A stretch of 64,000 nt of DNA from Blattabacterium cuenoti (GTDB taxonomy: Bacteria; Bacteroidota; Bacteroidia; Flavobacteriales; Blattabacteriaceae): assembly GCF_014252255.1 (NCBI RefSeq), contig NZ_CP059213.1:558001-622000 (forward strand), read 5' to 3'. This document shows, one piece after another, positions 38,181-46,643 of this stretch (position 1 is its first letter; the number at the start of each line of letters is the position of its first letter). The position numbers were made by a program, and so were the translations under genes. The notes beneath the pieces were generated by a model. That model saw nothing but the letters and a program-made list of their open reading frames with translations. It was not told the origin of the DNA and searched no databases.

Positions 38181-38254
38181 ATTTTCAAAAAAAAATGAAC
38201 TTTTCCATAAAATTACAAGATAAAATTAGTGAATTTAAATTACAAATAAATTAT

Positions 38255-39208
38255 ATGAAAAAGTTTCCAAAAATTGTATTTATAGGTTCAACATATTTTT
38301 CACTTTTTTCCTTAAAAGAATTACATATGAAAAAATATAATATTGTAGGAATAATTACGATACCTGATTTTCCAAAAAAAAAAGACAAAGGTTTTTCTCC
38401 TATAAAAAAATATGCTATAGAAAATAATATTCCTTTTTTGCAACCTATAAATCTTTTAGACGATTTTTTTTTAAAAAATCTAAAAATATGGAATGCAGAT
38501 ATACAAATTGTTGTTTCTTTTAAAATTTTACCTAAAAATGTATGGAATTTACCTAAAATGGGATCTTTTAATTTACATGCATCTCTTCTTCCACAATATA
38601 GGGGAGCAGCTCCTATTAATTGGGTTATTATTAATGGAGAAAATAAAACTGGTCTAACTACTTTTTTTATAGAAAAAAAAATAGATTATGGAAAAATAAT
38701 ACTTCAAAAAGAAGTAAAAATAGAAAAAAATGAAACTGCAGGAGAATTAGAAAATAAATTAAAAAAAATGAGTGGATCTATAATTATAGAAACTTTAGAA
38801 AAAATTATAGAAAATAAAATAAAACCTACTGATCAAAAAAATATTAATTTTTTAAAATATGCTCCAAAAATATACAATAAAGATTGTAGAATACAATGGG
38901 ATAATCCTTCTATTGAATCAATTTATAATAAAATAAGAGGATTAAGTCCTCATCCTACTGCATGGACTTTATTATTTTTTAATCAAAAAAAATTTATTAG
39001 ATTAAAAATTTTTATTGTTAATATAATACGAAAAAAACATTTTTTTCCTATTGGATTAATATTTATTATTTCATCAAATAAAATGAAAATATCCGTAAAA
39101 GAAGGTTTTATATCTATTATTGAAGCACAAATAGAAGGTAAAAAAAGAATGAATGTAAAAAATTTAATTAATGGAATAAAAATAAAAAAAAATATTTTTG
39201 TTCAATAA
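38255..39208 (+). CDS. fmt: Methionyl-tRNA formyltransferase
   Basis: Formylates initiator Met-tRNA for translation start. From the ATG at 38255 the protein has 317 residues beginning KFPKIVFIGSTYFSLFSLK. The formyl-transfer signature FNLHASLLPQYRGAAPINW carries the catalytic Asn and His, and IDYGKIILQKEVKI follows. The C-terminal tRNA-binding domain is poorly conserved (FIRLKIFIVN onward). An in-frame ATG at 38195 would add 20 residues with no family counterpart, so I prefer the later start. It is divergent from the DUF2795-secA unit. Confidence 0.92.
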   Translation: MKKFPKIVFIGSTYFSLFSLKELHMKKYNIVGIITIPDFPKKKDKGFSPIKKYAIENNIPFLQPINLLDDFFLKNLKIWNADIQIVVSFKILPKNVWNLPKMGSFNLHASLLPQYRGAAPINWVIINGENKTGLTTFFIEKKIDYGKIILQKEVKIEKNETAGELENKLKKMSGSIIIETLEKIIENKIKPTDQKNINFLKYAPKIYNKDCRIQWDNPSIESIYNKIRGLSPHPTAWTLLFFNQKKFIRLKIFIVNIIRKKHFFPIGLIFIISSNKMKISVKEGFISIIEAQIEGKKRMNVKNLINGIKIKKNIFVQ

Positions 39209-39262
39209 AATAATATTTTTTTATAAAATTTTAATCATTTATACTTTTTATAATAAATATTT

Positions 39263-39270
39263 TATATTTG
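39263..39270 (+). promoter_or_regulatory. Candidate -7 box for the HU gene
   Basis: TATATTTG at 39263-39270 fits TAnnTTTG and is followed by a 77-nt leader before the HU start codon. The leader contains a short direct repeat, TAGGTTAATAGGTTAAT near 39284-39300. No clear -33 element was found. Confidence 0.35.
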
Positions 39271-39347
39271 CTATCGTTAATTATAGGTTAATAGGTTAAT
39301 TATAAATATAAATAAGTAAATAATTATATAATATATAAATTAAATTC

Positions 39348-39614
39348 ATGAATAAAACAGAATTGGTAAACTCAATAGCTGAAAAAACTGGAATAACAAA
39401 AATAAAAGCTAAAAATATAACAGATGCATTTATTGAAACAGTCATTGAATCTTTAAAAAAAGGAGATAAAGTTACATTAGTAGGATTTGGAACTTTTTCT
39501 GTTGTAGAAAGACATCCTAGAAATGGAGTCAATCCTAGAACAGGTAAAAAAATACAAATTCCAGGAAAAAAAGTTGCTAAATTTAAAATAGGAGCAGAAT
39601 TAACAAAATTATAA
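39348..39614 (+). CDS. hup: HU-family DNA-binding protein
   Basis: Histone-like nucleoid protein that bends DNA as a dimer. The 88 residues begin MNKTELVNSIAEKTGITK. The arm contains VTLVGFGTFSVVERHPRNG and NPRTGKKIQIPGKKVAKFK, the HU/IHF signature with the intercalating Pro. The length is that of canonical HU-beta. It stands alone, preceded by a promoter-like box and followed by the strongest hairpin in the window, suggesting a highly expressed single-gene transcript. Confidence 0.97.
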   Translation: MNKTELVNSIAEKTGITKIKAKNITDAFIETVIESLKKGDKVTLVGFGTFSVVERHPRNGVNPRTGKKIQIPGKKVAKFKIGAELTKL

Positions 39615-39668
39615 AATTTAAAGATAAAGTTTTGTATATATAACTTTATCTTTAAATTTTATAATTTT
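39605..39668. terminator. 27-bp perfect inverted repeat: bidirectional terminator between HU and pdxH
   Basis: Left arm 39605-39631 and right arm 39642-39668 are exact reverse complements (27 bp) around a 10-nt loop. The core reads AAATTTAAAGATAAAGTT on the left. The arms include the HU stop codon (39612-39614) and run into the pdxH stop codon (39667-39669). T runs flank the hairpin in both directions. This is by far the longest perfect hairpin I found and is well placed to end both convergent transcripts. Confidence 0.85.
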
Positions 39669-40326
39669 ATGGTGATAATCTATATAAAATCCACTTCTTT
39701 TCTTTATTTAAACTATAAACAAGTCTATCATGAAGTCTATTAGGTTGTCCTTGCCAAAATTCCATTTTATATGGTTTAATAATATATCCTCCCCAATAAA
39801 AAGGACGTTTTATCATTTTTTTTTGAAAAAAATTATTCCATTTTTTATATTGTTTTAATAAATATTCTTTAGATAAAATTTTAGAACTTTGTTGAGATGC
39901 CCAACATCCTATTTGATTTTCTTTAGGTCTTTTTTGAAAATATTTATCTGATTTTTCTTTTTTTATTTTAAATGTTATTCCTTTAATAATAATTTGTCTT
40001 TCTGTATTTTTCCAATAAAAAGAAATACATACTTTTGGAATATTTTGAATAGATCTTCCTTTAAAACTATAATAATTTGTATAAAAAATAAATCCTTTTT
40101 CAGAATATTCTTTTAACAAAACAACTCTAGTTTCTGGAGCTCCATCTTTTCCTATAGTAGAAATAAACATGGCATTTATTTCATCATTATTATTTTTTTT
40201 TTTATAAAACAATTTTTCTTGTTCAAACCAATAATGAAATAATTGAAAAGGTTTTTTTGGAACATCAGATTCTAATAAAGAATTTTGATAATAATTTTTT
40301 CTATAATTACTTAAGTCAAAAATCAT
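39667..40326 (-). CDS. pdxH: Pyridoxine/pyridoxamine 5'-phosphate oxidase
   Basis: FMN-dependent oxidase making pyridoxal 5'-phosphate. In 219 residues, FMN and substrate motifs are TRVVLLKEYSEKGFIFYTNY, FKGRSIQN, FYWKNTERQIIIKG and the C-terminal EFWQGQPNRLHDRLVY, which binds substrate via Arg and His. Length is normal. It complements PdxA in B6 synthesis, and its product serves SpeA and SufS in this window. Its FMN comes from RibF. Confidence 0.96.
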   Translation of the reverse strand: MIFDLSNYRKNYYQNSLLESDVPKKPFQLFHYWFEQEKLFYKKKNNNDEINAMFISTIGKDGAPETRVVLLKEYSEKGFIFYTNYYSFKGRSIQNIPKVCISFYWKNTERQIIIKGITFKIKKEKSDKYFQKRPKENQIGCWASQQSSKILSKEYLLKQYKKWNNFFQKKMIKRPFYWGGYIIKPYKMEFWQGQPNRLHDRLVYSLNKEKKWILYRLSP

Positions 40327-40394
40327 AATTTTTTTTATTTTTTAAAATGAAAATATATTATCTTTATAATATTTTTATCTCTTAAAAAATATAA

Positions 40395-40468
40395 GGCGTG
40401 ATAGCTCAGTTGGTTAGAGCGTTGGATTCATAACCCAGAGGTCGGGGGTTCAAATCCCCCTCACGCTA
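40395..40468 (+). tRNA. tRNA with anticodon CAU, probably elongator tRNA-Met
   Basis: A 74-nt cloverleaf: acceptor GGCGTGA pairs with TCACGCT (with a G1-U72 wobble), D-arm TAGCTCAGTTGGTTAGAGC, anticodon loop TTCATAA, T-arm GGGGGTTCAAATCCCCC, discriminator A73. CCA is not encoded. It lacks the three G-C pairs in the anticodon stem of initiator tRNA. Positions 4-69 and 5-68 are G-C and T-A, not the two C-G pairs typical of tRNA-Ile2, so elongator Met is favoured. The anticodon stem has one A-C mismatch (31-39). Confidence 0.9.
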
Positions 40469-40501
40469 TTATTTTACAAAATAAAATAATAAAAAAAAAA
40501 T

Positions 40502-41689
40502 ATGTATTTCTTTGTTTCTAGTCGTTTTTTGTTACAAAAATTACATACTTTATATCAAATTATAAATTCCCATAATTTAAATTCAAAATATTTAATTTTT
40601 AATATTATAAAAAATAAATTAAAAATTATAGTATTCTCTGATTCAGAAAACATAGTAAAAACATATATAAAAATTAATGTAAAAAAATATACAAAAAAAA
40701 AAGTTATTGTATCTATTAAATTTATGATAGATATTTTAACTACCTTTCATAATGATATACTTCTTTTTAAAAGAAAAAAAAATACACTTCATATTTATTT
40801 TGAAAAAGTATCTTATAAAATACCCACATACTCTCATTCTCATAAATATTTAATAGATTTTTTTTATAAAAAAAAATCAACATTGAAATTATCTACTACT
40901 ATAAATACTATAAAAATAACTTTATTTTCAAATACTCTTTTAAAAATATTAAATAGAACATTATTTGCCGTTGGTAACAAAAAATTTCAACCAATATTAA
41001 ATGGAGTTTTTTTTCAATTTTCTCCTTATGAAGCAAATTTTGTAGCTACAGATAGCTTTCGTCTTGTAAAATATACTATAAAAAATATAAAATTTAATAA
41101 AAATATCAAATTTATAATACCAAAAAAATCACTTTATATCATAAAAAAAATTTTAAAAAATGAAAAAAAAAGTAATATTATTATTGAATATAATAATAAT
41201 ATTAATATTATATTTCATTTTAAAAATTATATTTTTTCATGCAGTTTAATAAATGAAAAATATCCAGATTACAATTCTATTATTCCAAATAAAAATTGGG
41301 ATGTTTCATTTGTTATCAACCGACTTTTATTATTAAATATAATAAAAAGAATTTCTATTTTTTCTAAAAAAAAGAAAAAAAATTTTATCCATTTACATTT
41401 AAATCGTAATAATTTAAAAATATGTGAATATGATCAAGAAACTATTAATGATTATAATTTTGGATTAAAAATAAAGTGTAAACCAATTTTTAATAAATTA
41501 ACAAAATTAAAAAATATGAAAATGGGATTTAACTCTCAATTTTTAATTGAAATTTTATCTTCTTTAAATGAAAATTTAATTTTATTTGAATTATATCATT
41601 CCTATAAAATAGGAATTTTAAAACCATTTTTGAATAAAAATAAACAAACAGAAGAATCCATTTCTATATTAATAATGTCTACAATATGA
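40502..41689 (+). CDS. dnaN: DNA polymerase III sliding clamp (beta subunit)
   Basis: Ring-shaped processivity clamp. The 395 residues are very Lys/Asn/Ile-rich and strongly drifted, but the family pattern persists: LLQKLHTLYQIINSHN at the start, GVFFQFSPYEANFVATDSFRLVKY in the middle domain, IIPKKSL, NEKYPDYNSIIP, and a late LIMSTI in place of the usual LMPM ending. It is slightly longer than the usual about 370 residues. Its stop overlaps the pheT start by 4 nt. Confidence 0.9.
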   Translation: MYFFVSSRFLLQKLHTLYQIINSHNLNSKYLIFNIIKNKLKIIVFSDSENIVKTYIKINVKKYTKKKVIVSIKFMIDILTTFHNDILLFKRKKNTLHIYFEKVSYKIPTYSHSHKYLIDFFYKKKSTLKLSTTINTIKITLFSNTLLKILNRTLFAVGNKKFQPILNGVFFQFSPYEANFVATDSFRLVKYTIKNIKFNKNIKFIIPKKSLYIIKKILKNEKKSNIIIEYNNNINIIFHFKNYIFSCSLINEKYPDYNSIIPNKNWDVSFVINRLLLLNIIKRISIFSKKKKKNFIHLHLNRNNLKICEYDQETINDYNFGLKIKCKPIFNKLTKLKNMKMGFNSQFLIEILSSLNENLILFELYHSYKIGILKPFLNKNKQTEESISILIMSTI

Positions 41690-43791
41690 AAATATCATAC
41701 AATTGGCTTAAACAATATATATCTATTGATATTAATGCAGAAAAAATATCTAATATTTTGACTGAAATTGGATTACCTGTAAAAAATATCAAAAAAATAT
41801 TTTCAAAAGAAAAAGAAGAAGACTCTATTCTAGATGTAGAAATTACACCAAATCGTACAGATGCTATGAGTCATTATGGAATAGCACGTGATTTATACAC
41901 TGTATTAAAATATCGTGGATATACAGTAAATTTATTAAAACCAAAAATATCTGTAATAGTAAATAAAAATATAAATGAAAATATAAATCATAATATACAA
42001 ATTTTTATAAAAGAAAATAAAAAATGTATACGATATTCTGGAATGTCTATTTATCAAATAAAAATAGAACCTTCTCCACATTGGTTAGTTTTTAGATTAA
42101 AATCTATAGGAATTAAACCAATTAATAATATAATAGACATTATAAATTTTGTCATGTATGAATTAGGACAACCAATTCATGTTTTTGATATTGATAAAAT
42201 AGAAGAAAAAAAAATTATAATACAAAATGCTAAAAAAAATACAAATTTTCAATCTTTAGATAAAATTATAAGAAAACTCGATGAAGATGATTTAATTATT
42301 TGTGATACACAAAAACCATTATCTATATCTGGAATAATTAATAGTATTCAATCTAATATAAATGAAAATATTACTAAAAATATTTTTTTAGGTAGTGCTT
42401 ATTTTAACCCTTCTTTTATACGATTTATTAGTAAAAAACACTTAATTCAAACAGAATCAAAATATCTATTTGAACGAGGAATAGATCCTAATCAAACTAT
42501 ATATGCTTTACAAAGAGCTGCTTTTCTTATAAAAGAAATAATACAAAAAAAAATATATTTCCATATCATAGATATTTATCCTAATCCTATATCTCCTTCA
42601 AAAATAAAACTTAGATATAATAAAATTAAAAAAATTTTAGGAAAAAAAATATCTAATAATAAAATTAAAAAAATTTTATCATTATTAGAAATTATAATTC
42701 ATTATGAAAATGACAAATATTTATTTGTAGAAATTCCATCTTATAGAATAGATGTTAAAAGAGAAATTGATTTAATTGAAGAAATTTTACGTATTAATGG
42801 AATTAATAAAATTAAAATATCTAATAAAATAAAAATATCTCCACTTCCTAATTTTTTTTATAAAACAGAACATAAAATACAAAAAATACTTTTTGAACAA
42901 TTAGTTTGTTATGGATTTCAGGAAATTATTTCTTCTACTATGAGAGATAAAAATAAATATTCAATTTTACTAAATTCTATTTTTAATAGAGAAGAAATTA
43001 AAATTATTAATCCAGTTAATCAAAATTATAAATTTATGCGTTCTAGTTTATTATTTGGAATAATAGATTGTATAAAATATAATTGTAATAAAATAAATTA
43101 TTATAATTCAAATATAAAATTATTTGAAAAAGGAAAAATATATTTTAAAATAAATAATAAATTTTTAGAAAAAACATATCTTGGAATTGCTTTTTTACAA
43201 AAAAAAGACAAAAATTATTTTGAATTCCAATCTTTTTTCTATTTAAAAGGAATTGTTGAACAAATTTTTCAAAAAACAGGAATATCCAATTATACTCAAA
43301 TATTTTCTAAACATCCTTTATTAGAAAATAGTATTTCTATATTATATAATAAAAAAAATTTAGTTGAATTAGGAAAATTAAAAAATAATTTTTTGAAAAA
43401 AAAAGAAATTTTTTATGCAGAAATTGATTGGGATTATTTCATTTCTATTATTCAAAAAGAAAAAATAATTTATATTCCTTTTTCTAAATACCCAACTTCT
43501 AGGAGAGATTTATCTTTATTAGTTGATAAAACTATTTCTTTTGAAACAATTAATCAATTAATAAAGAAAAAAGAAAATCATATAATAAAAAAAATTAAAA
43601 TATATGATTTTTATGAAGGAAAAAATTTACCAAAATCAAAAAAATCATATACTATTAGTTTTTTTTTGGAAAGTAAAACAAAAACACTAACTGAAAAAAT
43701 TATTAATAATTATATGAAAAAAATTGAATTTTTTTTAAAAAAAGAATTAAAAGTTATAATTAGAGAAAAAAAAAATAATTATATTAAATGA
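41686..43791 (+). CDS. pheT: Phenylalanyl-tRNA synthetase beta subunit, lacking the N-terminal tRNA-binding domain
   Basis: Beta subunit of the alpha2-beta2 synthetase for tRNA-Phe. It begins normally (KISYNWLKQYISIDINAEKI, then LTEIGLPVKN), but passes after about residue 33 straight into DVEITPNRTDAMSHYGIARD at 50-69, skipping the roughly 110-residue OB-fold (EMAP-like) domain expected between them. Total length 701 versus about 800. The rest is present: B3/B4 editing region, DLIEEILRINGINKI, core motif NPVNQNYKFMRSSLL, and the C-terminal anticodon-binding domain (PTSRRDLSLLVDK). The join is clean and in frame. It overlaps convergent glyQS by 13 nt. Confidence 0.94.
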   Translation: MKISYNWLKQYISIDINAEKISNILTEIGLPVKNIKKIFSKEKEEDSILDVEITPNRTDAMSHYGIARDLYTVLKYRGYTVNLLKPKISVIVNKNINENINHNIQIFIKENKKCIRYSGMSIYQIKIEPSPHWLVFRLKSIGIKPINNIIDIINFVMYELGQPIHVFDIDKIEEKKIIIQNAKKNTNFQSLDKIIRKLDEDDLIICDTQKPLSISGIINSIQSNINENITKNIFLGSAYFNPSFIRFISKKHLIQTESKYLFERGIDPNQTIYALQRAAFLIKEIIQKKIYFHIIDIYPNPISPSKIKLRYNKIKKILGKKISNNKIKKILSLLEIIIHYENDKYLFVEIPSYRIDVKREIDLIEEILRINGINKIKISNKIKISPLPNFFYKTEHKIQKILFEQLVCYGFQEIISSTMRDKNKYSILLNSIFNREEIKIINPVNQNYKFMRSSLLFGIIDCIKYNCNKINYYNSNIKLFEKGKIYFKINNKFLEKTYLGIAFLQKKDKNYFEFQSFFYLKGIVEQIFQKTGISNYTQIFSKHPLLENSISILYNKKNLVELGKLKNNFLKKKEIFYAEIDWDYFISIIQKEKIIYIPFSKYPTSRRDLSLLVDKTISFETINQLIKKKENHIIKKIKIYDFYEGKNLPKSKKSYTISFFLESKTKTLTEKIINNYMKKIEFFLKKELKVIIREKKNNYIK

Positions 43792-45221
43792 GATAATTTT
43801 TTTAAATTTTTTTCTAATCCAGTTTCTTTTTGAATGATTTTGGATATATTTTTAATATGAACTCTTTTTTGTTTCATACTATCTCTATATCTCATAGTAA
43901 CTGTATTTGTTTCTTTAGTTTCATAATCAACAGTAAAACATATAGGTGTTCCTATTGCATCTTGTCTTCTATATAATTTTCCAATAGATTCTTTTTGATC
44001 ATAAATTAATTTATGCTTTATTTTAAAATTATTAAATATTTTTTTAGCAATTTCTGGTAATCCATCTTTTTTAACTAATGGAAAAATAGCAGCTTTTATA
44101 GGTGATAAATAATGAGGTAATTTTAATACTATCCGTATATTTCCATTTTCTAATTTTTCTTTTTTAAGAGAAGAAAAAAATATAGCTAAAAAAATACGAT
44201 CTAAACCAAGAGATGTTTCTATTACATAAGGAATATAATTTTTTTTTGATTCATATACTTTGAATTTTTTTTTAGAAAAAAATTCATGTTTTTTTAAATC
44301 AAAATCTCTACGAGAATGAATACCTTCTATTTCTTGAAATCCAAAAGGAAATTTATATTCAATATCTGTTCCATAACTAGCATAATGTGCTAAATGATCA
44401 TGATTACGTAATTTATAATTCTTTTTATCTCCAAAAAAAAATAAATGCCATTTTAAACGAATATTTTTCCAATATTCATACCATTTTTTTTCTTCTTCAG
44501 GAAGAATAAAAAATTGCATTTCCATTTGTTCAAATTCTCGCATTCTAAATAGAAATTTTTTGGAAAATATTTCATTTCTAAATGACTTTCCTATTTGAGC
44601 TATTCCAAATGGAATTTTCATTCTATTAGATTTTTTAACATTATGAAAATTACAAAATATACCCTGAGCTGTCTCTGGACGAAGATATAAATCTTTCTCA
44701 TTTTCATTTTTTATTTTAAACATCATATTAAAATAACGAATTTTTGTCCAATTTTTTGTTTTAGAAATAGGATCACAAATGTTTAATTCATCAATTAAAA
44801 TTCTTAAATCTAAAAAATCTTTTTTTTTTAAAGATTTAGATAAACGAAATAATATATCTTCTTTTTTTTTAGGATTTTTGGAAAAATTTTTTTCTACGTA
44901 TTCTTTTATTAAAATATCTGGACGATATCTTTTTTTAGAATCTTTATTATCAATTAATAATTCATTAAATTCATCAATATGTCCTGAAGCATTCCAAATA
45001 TTAGAATGCATCAATATTGATGAATCAATCCCTACTATATTTTCATGAAGAAAAGTCATTGACTTCCACCAAAATTTTTTAATATTATTTTTTAATTCAA
45101 TTCCATATGGTCCATAATCATATACAGCATTTAATCCTCCATAAATATCACTAGAAGGAAAAATAAAACCATAAATTTTTGCATGAGAAATTAAAAAATC
45201 AAAAATATAACATTTTTTCAT
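43779..45221 (-). CDS. glyQS: Glycyl-tRNA synthetase, single-chain alpha2 type
   Basis: Class II synthetase charging tRNA-Gly, of the eukaryote/Bacteroidetes dimer type rather than the E. coli alpha2-beta2 type. From the ATG at 45219-45221 it has 480 residues starting MKKCYIFDFLISHAKIYGF. Motifs are SSDIYGGLNAVYDYGPYG, RPETAQGIF (motif 2 approach), QIGKSFRNEI, MREFEQMEMQFF and SLGLDRIFLAIF (motif 3). A TTG at 45258 extends into trxB and is not needed: the ATG overlaps the trxB stop as ATGA, a usual coupling. Confidence 0.95.
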   Translation of the reverse strand: MKKCYIFDFLISHAKIYGFIFPSSDIYGGLNAVYDYGPYGIELKNNIKKFWWKSMTFLHENIVGIDSSILMHSNIWNASGHIDEFNELLIDNKDSKKRYRPDILIKEYVEKNFSKNPKKKEDILFRLSKSLKKKDFLDLRILIDELNICDPISKTKNWTKIRYFNMMFKIKNENEKDLYLRPETAQGIFCNFHNVKKSNRMKIPFGIAQIGKSFRNEIFSKKFLFRMREFEQMEMQFFILPEEEKKWYEYWKNIRLKWHLFFFGDKKNYKLRNHDHLAHYASYGTDIEYKFPFGFQEIEGIHSRRDFDLKKHEFFSKKKFKVYESKKNYIPYVIETSLGLDRIFLAIFFSSLKKEKLENGNIRIVLKLPHYLSPIKAAIFPLVKKDGLPEIAKKIFNNFKIKHKLIYDQKESIGKLYRRQDAIGTPICFTVDYETKETNTVTMRYRDSMKQKRVHIKNISKIIQKETGLEKNLKKLSHLI

Positions 45222-46153
45222 GATATTAAATACTTTTCCAAATCTAATGCTGCCATACAACCAGTACCTGCAGATGTTATAGCTTGTCTATAATTTGGAT
45301 CTTGTACATCTCCTGCAGCAAATACTCCTGGTTTATTAGTGATAGTGCTTCCTTTTTTTACTATAATATATCCCTTATTATCCAAATCTAATTGATTTTT
45401 AAAAATTTCTGTATTAGGTATATGACCAATTGCAATAAATAAACCATTTACTAAAATAGTAATATTTGTTTTTTTTTCATGATTAAATATTTTAATCCCT
45501 TCTAAAAAATTATTTCCAATAATTTTTGTAATTTGAGAACAAAATAATATTTTTACATTTTTTTTTTTTAAAATATAAGATTGTAATATTTTAGATGCTT
45601 TAAAATAATTTTTTCTAACTATTAAATATACTTTTTTACAAATTTTGGATAAATAATTAGTATCTGATAAAGCAGTATCTCCACCTCCTACTACTGCAAC
45701 ATCTTTATCTTTATGAAAAAATCCATCACAAGTAGCACAAAAAGAAATTCCTAATCCAATTAGTTTTTTTTCTTTTTGTATTCCTAATAATTTAGGATTT
45801 GAACCTGTAGCTATAATCACTCCTCTACTATTAATACACTTTTTTTCAAAAAAAATATGATGAATTCCTCTATTTTTATTGGATAAACATACATTTATTA
45901 CAGATTGATTAATTATTTTAGTATTATAACGTTCTGCTTGTTTTTTGCAATTTTGCATAAAATTAATTCCATCAATTCCTACAGGAAATCCTAAATAATT
46001 ATCAATACTAGTTGTAGTCGTTAATTGTCCACCTGGTTGCGTCCCTTCAAATAAAATAGGATTTAAATCCGCTCTTGATGCATAAATTGCAGCAGAATAA
46101 CCAGCCGGTCCAGATCCAATAATTACACAATCTTGTATTTTTTTTAATGCCAT
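45218..46153 (-). CDS. trxB: Thioredoxin reductase
   Basis: FAD enzyme reducing thioredoxin with NADPH. The 311 residues show the FAD-binding VIIGSGPAGYSAAIYASRA near 10-28, the redox centre CATC with Cys139 and Cys142, NADPH-binding VAVVGGGDTALSD, and the late GVFAAGDVQDPNYRQAITSA. No thioredoxin gene lies in the window. It is followed by glyQS with an ATGA overlap and is divergent from the HsdR-N-like gene. Confidence 0.96.
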   Translation of the reverse strand: MALKKIQDCVIIGSGPAGYSAAIYASRADLNPILFEGTQPGGQLTTTTSIDNYLGFPVGIDGINFMQNCKKQAERYNTKIINQSVINVCLSNKNRGIHHIFFEKKCINSRGVIIATGSNPKLLGIQKEKKLIGLGISFCATCDGFFHKDKDVAVVGGGDTALSDTNYLSKICKKVYLIVRKNYFKASKILQSYILKKKNVKILFCSQITKIIGNNFLEGIKIFNHEKKTNITILVNGLFIAIGHIPNTEIFKNQLDLDNKGYIIVKKGSTITNKPGVFAAGDVQDPNYRQAITSAGTGCMAALDLEKYLIS

Positions 46154-46189
46154 AATATAATTATAGTTATATTTACATTATTATATTAT

Positions 46190-46624
46190 ATGTATTTATT
46201 TAATTTTTTTATTAAAAAACATTTATATTTAAATCAAATAAAAAATAAAATTTTTATATTCTGCGTAATTAGAAAAAAATTTTATTCCTTCACTCAAGAA
46301 GAAGTTATTCGACAATATATAATTTTTTTATTAAAAAAAATAAAAAATTATACAAATCAAAATATATGGGTAGAATTTCCTTTACAAATAAACAACTTAA
46401 ATAAAAGAATAGATATTCTAGTTCAATTAAATGGAAATCCACATATTCTTATAGAATGTAAATCCCCTAAAATTAGGATAAAACAAAAAACTTTTGATCA
46501 AATTGCAATATATAATAATGTAATACAAGCTCCATTTTTAATGATAAGTAACGGAATAAAAAATTTTATTTATAAAATTGATAAATATCAAAAAAAATTT
46601 ATTTTTTTGAAAAAAATTCCTTAA
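46190..46624 (+). CDS. HsdR-N-domain (PD-(D/E)XK fold) protein, not part of a restriction system
   Basis: The 144 residues match the short flavobacterial protein annotated as type I restriction enzyme R N-terminal domain: IRKKFYSFTQEEVIRQYI near 27-44, VEFPLQINNLNKRIDILV, then the nuclease-fold core with Asp in RIDILVQL and ILIECKSPKI giving E-x-K. FDQIAIYNNVIQAPFLMISNG follows. No HsdM, HsdS or helicase domain is present, so this is a stand-alone domain of unknown role. Retention in a reduced genome with no restriction system suggests a housekeeping function, perhaps in DNA maintenance. Confidence 0.8.
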   Translation: MYLFNFFIKKHLYLNQIKNKIFIFCVIRKKFYSFTQEEVIRQYIIFLLKKIKNYTNQNIWVEFPLQINNLNKRIDILVQLNGNPHILIECKSPKIRIKQKTFDQIAIYNNVIQAPFLMISNGIKNFIYKIDKYQKKFIFLKKIP

Positions 46625-46643
46625 AATTTTATATTTTTTTCTA

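Noticed and set aside
38195-38254. 20-residue N-terminal extension of Fmt
   Set aside because: The conserved Fmt fold begins at the later ATG; the extension has no family counterpart, though it cannot be excluded without data.
39296-39532. 78-codon minus-strand ORF across the HU gene
   Set aside because: Antisense to HU with no independent support.
44779-45048. 89-codon plus-strand ORF opposite glyQS
   Set aside because: Shadow frame inside the glycyl-tRNA synthetase gene.
45222-45260. TTG-start extension of glyQS into trxB
   Set aside because: An ATG coupled to the trxB stop (ATGA) begins the recognisable protein.
46190-46624. Type I restriction-modification system
   Set aside because: Only a solo HsdR-N-like domain is present, with no methylase, specificity or motor genes.
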